A stretch of DNA of 12,412 nt, from contig CAKTFH010000041.1 in the NCBI GenBank assembly GCA_934555895.1, forward strand, positions 1-12,412, given 5' to 3'. The notes under the pieces were generated by a model. The model was not told where the DNA came from. It was given only the letters and a program-made list of their open reading frames with translations, and did not search any database. Made by a program: the position numbers and the translations under genes. This stretch comes from an uncultured Muribaculaceae bacterium (lineage in GTDB: Bacteria > Bacteroidota > Bacteroidia > Bacteroidales > Muribaculaceae). Shown piece by piece: positions 5,908-12,412 of this stretch (the first letter of the stretch is position 1; every line of letters begins with the position of its first letter).

Positions 5908-7938
5908 ATGAAAAAAGACAACACACTGGAGCCCCGCGCCGAAGAGACGGTCAACACCGCACCGCCGATTATCGACGCCGACCCTGCAGAGCTCCCCGAA
6001 AACGCATTCCGCGAGCTCGCCGCCGACGAGCACTACCGCCCAATGATGCACCCCGCGCGACAGTACCGCGAAGTCACCGTCTACTCGGTGGTGATGGGTC
6101 TGGTGCTCTGCATCATCTTCAGCGCCGCGGCAGCTTATCTCGGCCTTAAAGTAGGACAGGTTTTCGAAGCCGCCATCCCCATCGCCATCATCGCCGTGGG
6201 AGTGTCGGGAGCCCTCGGCAAGAAAAACGCTCTGGGACAGAACGTGATTATACAGAGCATCGGCGCCTGCTCGGGCGTAATCGTGGCCGGAGCCATCTTC
6301 ACCCTCCCCGCGCTCTACATCCTTCAGGACAAATATCCCGAGATTTCGGTCAACTTCTTCCAGATATTCCTCAGCTCGCTTCTCGGCGGCATTTTAGGCA
6401 TACTTTTCTTTATCCCCTTCCGCAAATATTTTGTGAAGGACATGCACGGAAAGTACCCCTTTCCTGAAGCCACCGCCACGGCACAGGTGCTCGCCAGCGG
6501 CCAGAGCGCCGGAGCGGCCGAAGGCAGCTCGCAGGCCAAGACCCTCGTGGTAGCGTCGCTCATAGGCGGCATCTACGACTTCGTGGTAGAGACATTCGGC
6601 TTCTGGGCCGGTACGCTCAACACCGCCGTGAGCTCGTGGGGAGCCTCCATCGCTGAGAAGACCAAACTGGTGCTTAGCTGCAATACCGGAGCCGCTGTGC
6701 TCGGTCTGGGCTACATCATCGGCCTGCGCTACGCATTCATCATCTGCGCCGGCTCGTTCTTCGTGTGGTGGGTGCTCATTCCCCTGATGGGCACCTACGG
6801 CAACGAGACCATCGCCGCCATGGCGCCGCAGGACATCTTCTCCAACTACGCCCGCATGATTGGCATCGGCGGCATCGCCATGGCCGGTGTCATCGGCATC
6901 GTCAAGTCGTGGCCCATCATCCGACAGGCCGTGGGTCTGGCCGGCCGTGAGTTCAAGGGCGGTTCCAAGGCAGCCGAGCGCCCCGTGCGCTGGCAGTGGG
7001 ACATCTCGATGAAGCACATAGTGTTCTTCATCGCCATTGCCCTTGTGGCCGTGCTCCTGTTCTTCTGGTTCGGCGTAATCCACAACTGGTGGCAGGCTCT
7101 CGTGGCCTGGGTTGTGGTCACCGTCATAGCATTCCTTTTCACCACCGTGGCCGCCAACGCCATAGCCATCGTGGGCTCCAACCCCGTGAGCGGCATGACC
7201 CTCATGACCCTTATCGTGGCTTCGGCCATCTTCGTGGCAATCGGTCTCAAGGGCCCGAGCGGCATCGTGGCCTCGATGGTCATCGGCGGCGTGGTGTGCA
7301 CCGCGCTGAGCATGGCCGGAGGCTTCGTCACCGACCTCAAGGTAGGTTATTGGCTCGGCTCCACACCCCGCAAGCAGGAGCAGTGGAAATTTCTCGGCAC
7401 TCTGGTGTCGGCTGCCACAGTGGGCGGCGTGATTCTGGTGCTCAACCAGGTGTATGGCTTCACCGGCGAGAATGCCCTCGTGGCACCGCAGGCCAACGCC
7501 ATGGCCAAGGTGATAGAACCCCTCATGATGGGCGGCGACACGCCCTGGATTCTCTACATGACCGGCGTGATACTCGCCCTGCTGCTCAACTGGCTCGGAG
7601 TACCCGCCCTGGCCTTCTGCCTCGGCATGTTCATCCCCCTGTCGCTCAACACCCCGCTGCTCGTGGGCGGTGCCATTGCATGGTTTGTGAGCAACAGTTC
7701 CAAAGACAAAGCCCTCAACGACCTGCGCCGCGACCGCGGCACCCTCATCGCCTCTGGCCTCATCGCAGGCGGTGCCCTCTTCGGTGTTTTCGCCGCTCTG
7801 ACACGCTTCTTCGGCTATGAATATTCGGCAGGCATCTCCGAAGGTATGCTGCAGGTCTACGGCATAATCGCCTACGCACTGCTCATCGCCTACCTGTGGT
7901 ATGACAGCTGCCGCGTGCGCAAGCCACTCGGCAAATAA
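5908..7938 (+). CDS. OPT-family oligopeptide transporter
   Basis: A protein of 676 residues, the normal length for bacterial OPT (oligopeptide transporter) secondary carriers. It has a cytoplasmic amino end of about 55 residues and then about 14-16 membrane helices. Family features visible are AAYLGLKVGQVFEAAIP at 75-91, GQNVIIQSIGACSG at 110-123, the KYPFPEATATAQVLASG segment after the second helix block, and VGSNPVSGMT at 422-431. Members move small peptides or metal chelates into the cell, probably with protons; the substrate here is not predictable. It begins 18 bases after ssb and ends 12 bases before the MATE gene, so these are likely in one transcript. No frameshift or truncation is seen. 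Confidence 0.95.
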   Translation: MKKDNTLEPRAEETVNTAPPIIDADPAELPENAFRELAADEHYRPMMHPARQYREVTVYSVVMGLVLCIIFSAAAAYLGLKVGQVFEAAIPIAIIAVGVSGALGKKNALGQNVIIQSIGACSGVIVAGAIFTLPALYILQDKYPEISVNFFQIFLSSLLGGILGILFFIPFRKYFVKDMHGKYPFPEATATAQVLASGQSAGAAEGSSQAKTLVVASLIGGIYDFVVETFGFWAGTLNTAVSSWGASIAEKTKLVLSCNTGAAVLGLGYIIGLRYAFIICAGSFFVWWVLIPLMGTYGNETIAAMAPQDIFSNYARMIGIGGIAMAGVIGIVKSWPIIRQAVGLAGREFKGGSKAAERPVRWQWDISMKHIVFFIAIALVAVLLFFWFGVIHNWWQALVAWVVVTVIAFLFTTVAANAIAIVGSNPVSGMTLMTLIVASAIFVAIGLKGPSGIVASMVIGGVVCTALSMAGGFVTDLKVGYWLGSTPRKQEQWKFLGTLVSAATVGGVILVLNQVYGFTGENALVAPQANAMAKVIEPLMMGGDTPWILYMTGVILALLLNWLGVPALAFCLGMFIPLSLNTPLLVGGAIAWFVSNSSKDKALNDLRRDRGTLIASGLIAGGALFGVFAALTRFFGYEYSAGISEGMLQVYGIIAYALLIAYLWYDSCRVRKPLGK

Positions 7939-7950
7939 GCGACCTTACGG

Positions 7951-9228
7951 ATGAACCGCCGCATTCTCACGCTGGCCATCCCCTCCATAGTAGCCAACAT
8001 CACCACTCCGCTCCTTTCGCTGGTCGACACGGCCATCGTGGGGCATCTCGGCAGTGCTGTCTACATCGGCGCCATAGCCGTGGGAGGGGTGATGTTCAAC
8101 ATGCTCTACTGGCTCTTCTCTTTTCTCAGAGGAGGCACCTCGGGCCTCACGGCACAGGCTTTCGGCGCCGGCGACACAGCCGACACCTCGGCAGTGCTGT
8201 GGCGCTCGCTGGCGGTGGGCATGCTTATCGGCACGGCCATGGTATTGCTGCAGTGGCCGCTCGAGCTGATACTGCGGCACTTCGTGGACCCCGACCCGGT
8301 GACGGCCTCGCTTGCCAGACGGTATTTCCGCATACTCATCTACGGCGCGCCGGCGGTGCTCGCCACCTATGCGCTCAACGGTTGGTTTTTAGGCATGCAG
8401 AACTCCCGCATGCTCATGATTACCTCGCTTGTGGTGAACATCACCAACATCGCTGCAAGCCTGCTGCTGGTGTTCGGGCTGCACATGCGCATCGAGGGTG
8501 TGGCCCTGGGTTCTCTAATAGCACAATGGGCGGGATTCATTACCGGACTGGCGCTCCTGCGCCGGTTTCGTGTCGCCCGGCCGAATGCCACATGCCTTCG
8601 CACCAGTGGTCTCGGCCGCTTCTTCCGCGTGAATGTCGACATGATGCTCCGCACGCTCTGTCTCATCCTTGTCACCCTGTGGTTCACAAAGGCCGGAGCA
8701 CGCCAGGGCGCGGTGATTCTCGCCGTCAACGCCCTGCTCATGCAGCTTTTCCTGCTGTTCTCATATGTGATGGATGGTTTCGCATTCGCGGGCGAGGCTC
8801 TGGCAGGAAATTTTGCGGGAGCGCGCGATTTCCGCGCCATGCGTCAGTGCGTGAGGCAGATACTTGTCTGGGGTCTGATTCTGGCCACGGCGTTCACAGC
8901 GCTCTATTTCTTCGGGGGCGAATGGTTTCTCGGCATCCTTACAGCAGACGGCGATGTGATAGCGGCTTCGGCCGACTACAGGCTGTGGGCCGTCACCGTG
9001 CCACTTGCCGGCTTCGCGGCCTTCGCCTGGGACGGCATATATATCGGCGCCACGCTCACCCGGCAGCTGCTGCTGTCGATGGCCGGCGCCACCGCACTGT
9101 TTTTCATACTCTATTTCACACTGAGCCCCATGATGGGCAACCACGGCCTGTGGATGGCTTTCATAGCTTATCTCGCTGCACGCGGCATACTGCAGACCAT
9201 ACTTTACAAGACACACAAATGGAACTGA
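7951..9228 (+). CDS. MATE efflux transporter, DinF-like
   Basis: A protein of 425 residues with about 12 membrane helices in two repeats. The opening ILTLAIPSIVANITTPLLSL at 5-24, VDTAIVGHLG at 25-34 and FLRGGTSGLTAQAFGAGD at 58-75 are characteristic of the DinF branch of the MATE (multidrug and toxin extrusion) family. The branch's membrane-embedded aspartate is present as Asp26. Such proteins export cationic drugs, bile-type compounds or other small molecules in exchange for H+ or Na+. It starts 12 bases after the OPT gene. Its stop codon overlaps the start of the TPR gene by 10 bases, which suggests translational coupling. Confidence 0.94.
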   Translation: MNRRILTLAIPSIVANITTPLLSLVDTAIVGHLGSAVYIGAIAVGGVMFNMLYWLFSFLRGGTSGLTAQAFGAGDTADTSAVLWRSLAVGMLIGTAMVLLQWPLELILRHFVDPDPVTASLARRYFRILIYGAPAVLATYALNGWFLGMQNSRMLMITSLVVNITNIAASLLLVFGLHMRIEGVALGSLIAQWAGFITGLALLRRFRVARPNATCLRTSGLGRFFRVNVDMMLRTLCLILVTLWFTKAGARQGAVILAVNALLMQLFLLFSYVMDGFAFAGEALAGNFAGARDFRAMRQCVRQILVWGLILATAFTALYFFGGEWFLGILTADGDVIAASADYRLWAVTVPLAGFAAFAWDGIYIGATLTRQLLLSMAGATALFFILYFTLSPMMGNHGLWMAFIAYLAARGILQTILYKTHKWN

Positions 9229-10106
9229 AACATCATACTTTCCGGCGCTTCTGCGCCATCATCACAATGGCGCTGGTCTGCGCAGCCACCGCTTTTGCAC
9301 AGGAGCGCGTGGAACGCGGTGAACCGGCCCGAGTCAACGACGCCGACCGCTATATGCAGCTTGTGCAATGGGCCGACGAGGCCGTAGCCAAAAGCAACTG
9401 GGAGCGAGCCATAGCCTGCCTGCAGGAGGCCATGCACACCGAGCCGTCGAATCCGCAGAATGTGATGCTGCTCTCCAACATGGGCATGATACAGTTCTAT
9501 GCCGGGGAGGATTCGCTGGCACTCCACACATTGAGCGAGGCGCGTGCCATGGCTCCGGGGTCGGTGGTGATACTGGCCAACCGCGCCCGTGTGCTCTCGG
9601 CGATGAACCGGCCCGATGATGCCGTGGCCGACTACAGCCTGATTATCAGCATGGACTCCACATACGCCGACGCCTACCGCGAGCGTGCGGCGTTGCTGCT
9701 CGGCCTCAACCGGCTGCCGGAGGCTCAGGCCGATGCCGACAAATTCGCCTCCATGCGCCCCGACGACCATCAGGGCAAACTTTTAAGCGCCATCATCAGT
9801 TCGTCGACCGGGTATCCCGAGCGGGCGATCGAGCTATATTCCGACCTCATAAAGGCTTCTCCGGAGGCGGTACTATACTCGGCTCGGGCCATGTGCCGCC
9901 TCACCACAGCCGACCTTGCCGGAGCCGCCGACGACATAGCCCGCGGCCTTGAACTCGACAAGGAAGACCCCGAACTTTACTTCTGCCGCGCATATCTCAA
10001 CCATCTTCGGTTCCGTGATGACGACGCCAAGGCCGACATCACCACCGCCCTGCACTTCGGCCTCTCACCTCAACGCGCCGCCCTCCTCCCCTCCCTTCCC
10101 CGCTAA
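9219..10106 (+). CDS. Secreted TPR-repeat protein
   Basis: A protein of 295 residues. The signal peptide has a basic start, a hydrophobic core at 12-24 and likely cleavage after AFA at 25-27. Tandem tetratricopeptide-like repeats follow at about 45-280. Clear units include WERAIACLQEAMHTEPSN at 61-78, EDSLALHTLSEARAMAPGS at 97-115, RPDDAVADYSLIISMDSTYA at 131-150, YPERAIELYSDLIKASPEA at 199-217 and AGAADDIARGLELDKEDPEL at 234-253. TPRs bind proteins, so this is probably a periplasmic scaffold, but the partner is unknown. The ATG at 9219 is inside the end of the MATE gene (ATGGAACTGA). The same frame stays open far upstream across the MATE gene, but that part is a shadow: the signal peptide marks the true start. 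Confidence 0.88.
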   Translation: MELKHHTFRRFCAIITMALVCAATAFAQERVERGEPARVNDADRYMQLVQWADEAVAKSNWERAIACLQEAMHTEPSNPQNVMLLSNMGMIQFYAGEDSLALHTLSEARAMAPGSVVILANRARVLSAMNRPDDAVADYSLIISMDSTYADAYRERAALLLGLNRLPEAQADADKFASMRPDDHQGKLLSAIISSSTGYPERAIELYSDLIKASPEAVLYSARAMCRLTTADLAGAADDIARGLELDKEDPELYFCRAYLNHLRFRDDDAKADITTALHFGLSPQRAALLPSLPR

Positions 10107-10126
10107 ACGCCAACAACGCCACCAAG

Positions 10127-10621
10127 ATGAAGACAAATTCCCTTATAGCCACAGTTTTGCTGAGCATGACACTGACCGCATGCTCGCAGAAACAGAGCCA
10201 CGAAACCGTTGCCACCGAAAGCAGCGACTCGACAAATATTGAAGCTGTTGCCTCAGACCCGTCATTGGGCAAAATGGAGGAGCACACCTACAGCGGCCTT
10301 ATCCCCGATTCATCGGGAGGTAAGACGCATTATTCACTGACAATAAGAAATCAGGAGTACGGCGACGGCACCTTCTCACTGACAATCACTACACCGGCTA
10401 CCAAGAGCGAAAATTCAGACACATGCACTTACTCAGGCCGCAGATATACGCAGCGCGGCATACCAGGCGACAACGACGCCACCGTCTGGCAGCTGAAAGC
10501 CGACGACGGCACCATCTTCAACCTCTTCTTCAACAGCACCGACAGCACCCTTATCCTGCTTGACGGCAACTTCCACAAAATCGCCCCCTCAAGCGCCTAT
10601 AAACTGCATCTGAAGAAATAA
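10127..10621 (+). CDS. Small lipoprotein with NlpE-like domain
   Basis: A protein of 164 residues with a lipoprotein signal: hydrophobic core at 5-17 and lipobox LTAC at 16-19, so Cys19 should be lipidated. A Ser/Glu-rich linker reaches about residue 50. The remainder (about 51-164) resembles the N-terminal domain of NlpE copper-homeostasis lipoproteins: TYSGLIPDSSGGKTHYSLTI at 54-73, DGTFSLTI, and the end LILLDGNFHKI followed by YKLHLKK. The CxxC pair that NlpE relatives have after the opening GxxP is missing, so metal sensing may not be retained. It starts 20 bases after the TPR gene and is probably the last gene of the run. The fold assignment is tentative; the lipoprotein call is firm. 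Confidence 0.75.
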   Translation: MKTNSLIATVLLSMTLTACSQKQSHETVATESSDSTNIEAVASDPSLGKMEEHTYSGLIPDSSGGKTHYSLTIRNQEYGDGTFSLTITTPATKSENSDTCTYSGRRYTQRGIPGDNDATVWQLKADDGTIFNLFFNSTDSTLILLDGNFHKIAPSSAYKLHLKK

Positions 10622-11067
10622 AAGGCTACTTTAACCTATTTGAGATTTTGCGCCGAAAGATGAAATTTAGTCGGCCTATAAACAATTTAAGCAGTTACTC
10701 ATAATTATTACACATCATTTTATCATATATCCTCTGAAAAACACTATCTTTACCATTGCAAAAGAGTTTGCAATTTAATAAAAGCGTTTCAAGCTTTATC
10801 CTTTCTCTGAAATCGCCAAATTTTTATGTACTAAGGAGAAAGCAGTCAAAAAAAACGCTCATGCTTGTCGCATATCCGCTCCGATATGGAGCATCGATAT
10901 ACGATAAGGCGTGGGAGTGGACTGTTTATTTAGTACAGGGCGTTTGGCGATGCCTCAGAGAAAATAAACTGAACATCGTCCCGCGCTTTCTTTTTATCCC
11001 TATGCTATTTTCAAATGTCAAATTCGGGGATGGATGAGACACAACAATCATTAATCAACAATCACTT
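10622..11067. other. A+T-rich gap without a supportable gene
   Basis: About 445 bases, much richer in A+T than the genes before it. A frame of 93 codons from a TTG at 10756 to 11037 has no recognisable domain and unusual composition, and I do not call it. Visible structure comprises GCCGA/TCGGC at 10652-10675 without a T run, the perfect palindrome at 10755-10774, overlapping small inverted repeats at 10871-10892, and three CGATA words at 10882-10906. Near-consensus promoter words (TATCTTTA at 10745-10752, TACCATTG at 10751-10758) each have one mismatch and no good -33 partner. The gap probably holds the promoter of the sorting-domain gene at 11068, but I cannot place it. Confidence 0.5.
10755..10774. 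repeat. Perfect palindrome, possible operator
   Basis: ATTGCAAA at 10755-10762 and TTTGCAAT at 10767-10774 are exact inverted copies separated by AGAG. The 20-base element has the size of a repressor or activator operator, or a weak hairpin. It overlaps a promoter-like TACCATTG word at 10751-10758. No T run follows closely enough for a convincing terminator. Confidence 0.45.
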
Positions 11068-11937
11068 ATGAAAAAGCTGTTTTTGCTTCTACCGGCAGCC
11101 ATGATTATGGCCGCGAACATTGTTCATGCCGAACTCACACCTCAACCAGCAATCCCCACAAGCTACCCGACCTATTGTCCGCAAATCGCACTGACCGTTG
11201 ATGAAGAGGAGGTCGGAGTAATGCAGCCTGCCGTAGCATACGAGTCGGGCAACGACATCGAAGTAGTGATTTTCGGTGAGAAATTCGCAGTCGAGAAAAA
11301 ATTCACCATCCATGATTTTGCCACAAAGTATAACACAGATGCATATGACGATATATACCTTGCCGATATGTGGGTTGAATCCACCGACATACAAAATGTA
11401 GTTGTGACACGCAATTTCTTCGCCAATAACAACAAATGGTGTGTGTTGTTGTGTCTGAGAAAAGGAGATTATTCAAATCTAACTCAAAAATACATCGTTG
11501 TTGACGAAGACGGGAATCTTATGGGCAACCTTCCACAGGTTCCACGTGGCTCTGATCCAAATATCTTTTTCGACGGTTTTTACAACGGAACGCCTTTCTT
11601 ACTTATCAGTGAATATGATAACGATAGTAACGAAACTTTCCAGCTTTATACATTCACCGGACAGGCCGGCATAGAACCGGTTAAAGTCGCCTCTTTCGCG
11701 AAAGCGTATCCCAATCCGCTGCCCGCAGGACAGATATTCCATGTCGACTTAGCTCAGGCCGCCGACGAGGCAACATACATATCCGTCGTGGATATGAACG
11801 GACGCCAGGTGCTCCGCAAAAAAATTGCCTATGGCGAAACAAGCTGCCAGATTTCCGGTATCAGACACGGTCAGTACATCTACACCGTCATCTACAAAAA
11901 TGGCGAATCAGTTTCCGACAAACTCATTGCCGAATAA
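11068..11937 (+). CDS. Secreted protein with type IX secretion sorting domain
   Basis: A protein of 289 residues. The signal peptide has a hydrophobic core at 4-18 and likely cleavage after VHA at 19-21. A central region of unknown fold lies at about 25-205. A C-terminal type A sorting domain of the type IX (Por) secretion system follows at about 209-289: AYPNPLPAGQIF at 213-224, ISVVDMNGRQVL at about 243-254, the GQYIYTVIYKNGE stretch, and the ending SDKLIAE. The product should cross the inner membrane by Sec and the outer membrane by T9SS, and be anchored or released at the surface. No catalytic motif is recognised in the middle part, so the role (adhesin, enzyme or binding protein) is open. 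Its codons are richer in A and T than those of the upstream gene run. A terminator follows 43 bases after the stop. Confidence 0.88.
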   Translation: MKKLFLLLPAAMIMAANIVHAELTPQPAIPTSYPTYCPQIALTVDEEEVGVMQPAVAYESGNDIEVVIFGEKFAVEKKFTIHDFATKYNTDAYDDIYLADMWVESTDIQNVVVTRNFFANNNKWCVLLCLRKGDYSNLTQKYIVVDEDGNLMGNLPQVPRGSDPNIFFDGFYNGTPFLLISEYDNDSNETFQLYTFTGQAGIEPVKVASFAKAYPNPLPAGQIFHVDLAQAADEATYISVVDMNGRQVLRKKIAYGETSCQISGIRHGQYIYTVIYKNGESVSDKLIAE

Positions 11938-11980
11938 GCATTCCTTCAGCACCCAATAGCACATATCCGAATTTTTTCAA

Positions 11981-12013
11981 CAGAGGGCACATCCACATGC
12001 CCTCTGTTTGTTT
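11981..12013 (+). terminator. Intrinsic terminator of the sorting-domain gene
   Basis: CAGAGGGCA at 11981-11989 and TGCCCTCTG at 11998-12006 form a perfect nine-pair stem with an eight-base loop, followed by TTTGTTT at 12007-12013. On the minus strand the hairpin would be followed by an A-rich, not T-rich, stretch, so it acts on the + strand and ends the transcript of the gene at 11068-11937. Confidence 0.85.
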
Positions 12014-12098
12014 ACTCACGCATATCTTCATATACAGGCACATAAACACTTTCTCAAGATTTATTTCGATGCTTTTTTGAAATTATTTGGCGAAAACG

Positions 12099-12129
12099 CT
12101 TGCCAGTTCAAAAAAAATGCGTACCTTTG
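12099..12129 (+). promoter_or_regulatory. Promoter of the tRNA-Gly genes
   Basis: CTTG at 12099-12102 and TACCTTTG at 12122-12129 are separated by 19 bases. The -7 box matches TAnnTTTG fully and the -33 box has three of four bases. Transcription would start near 12136, about 59 bases before the first mature tRNA end. No terminator is visible between the two tRNAs, so both are probably made from this promoter. Confidence 0.7.
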
Positions 12130-12194
12130 CATCGCAAACGACAAAACGGGGTACCAGGAGTGGCAAACGCCCCAAGTCAAGCAGCCTACGACTT

Positions 12195-12267
<73 letters not shown>

Positions 12268-12339
12268 CAACGCACATTAGTTCTTTTACTTTTTGGAGCA
12301 ATCTTGCATCGGCAACGCATAGCGCTGAGATTTATACTT

Positions 12340-12412
<73 letters not shown>

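Noticed and set aside
8199..9218. Upstream extension of the TPR frame across the MATE gene, giving a 635-codon frame
   Set aside because: The extension is in the wrong frame of a clear MATE gene, and the TPR protein has its own ATG and signal peptide at 9219.
10756..11037. 93-codon frame with a TTG start in the A+T-rich gap
   Set aside because: No domain, no signal peptide, a weak start placed inside a palindrome, and composition like non-coding DNA. It could be a decayed gene, but nothing shows which.

Overview
The window looks like a chromosomal segment of a member of the order Bacteroidales, most probably a GC-richer gut lineage such as Muribaculaceae. That family-level guess is an inference from composition and gene content. 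The supporting signs are promoters of the Bacteroidetes TTTG / TAnnTTTG type, almost no Shine-Dalgarno sequences, DUF4919 and head-GIN (DUF2807) secreted proteins, and a C-terminal type IX secretion (Por) sorting domain. All protein genes lie on the + strand.

Region 1 (1-667) carries no convincing protein gene. It has a near-consensus promoter at 120-151, several inverted repeats and a strong intrinsic terminator at 386-427. Together these could form a structured RNA of about 270 nt or a regulated leader. A three-part GATGTC/GACATC/GATGTC array at 549-578 can form two mutually exclusive hairpins just before the first gene.

Region 2 (668-10621) is a tightly packed run of nine genes. In order they are: a small DUF456-like membrane protein, a secreted DUF4919 protein, the tRNA-dihydrouridine synthase DusB, a secreted head-GIN domain protein, a MOP-superfamily polysaccharide flippase with a TTG start, a short single-stranded DNA-binding protein with its own -7 box, an OPT-family oligopeptide transporter, a DinF-type MATE exporter, and a secreted TPR protein whose start overlaps the MATE stop by 10 bases. 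A small NlpE-like lipoprotein follows them as a tenth gene. Gaps of 75 bases or less suggest one or two operons. The functions are mixed (envelope, transport, tRNA modification, DNA binding), so this looks like an ordinary housekeeping and envelope neighbourhood and not one dedicated pathway.

Region 3 (10622-12412) is visibly richer in A+T. It holds a gap of about 445 bases without a supportable gene but with a perfect short palindrome, then a secreted protein with a type IX sorting domain, then a clean terminator. After that comes a promoter driving two identical tRNA-Gly(GCC) genes, the second of which ends exactly at the window edge.

I see no CRISPR array, insertion sequence, phage gene or defence system. 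The strongest candidates for something undescribed are the gene-free promoter-to-terminator unit at about 158-427 and the alternating hairpin array at 549-578.
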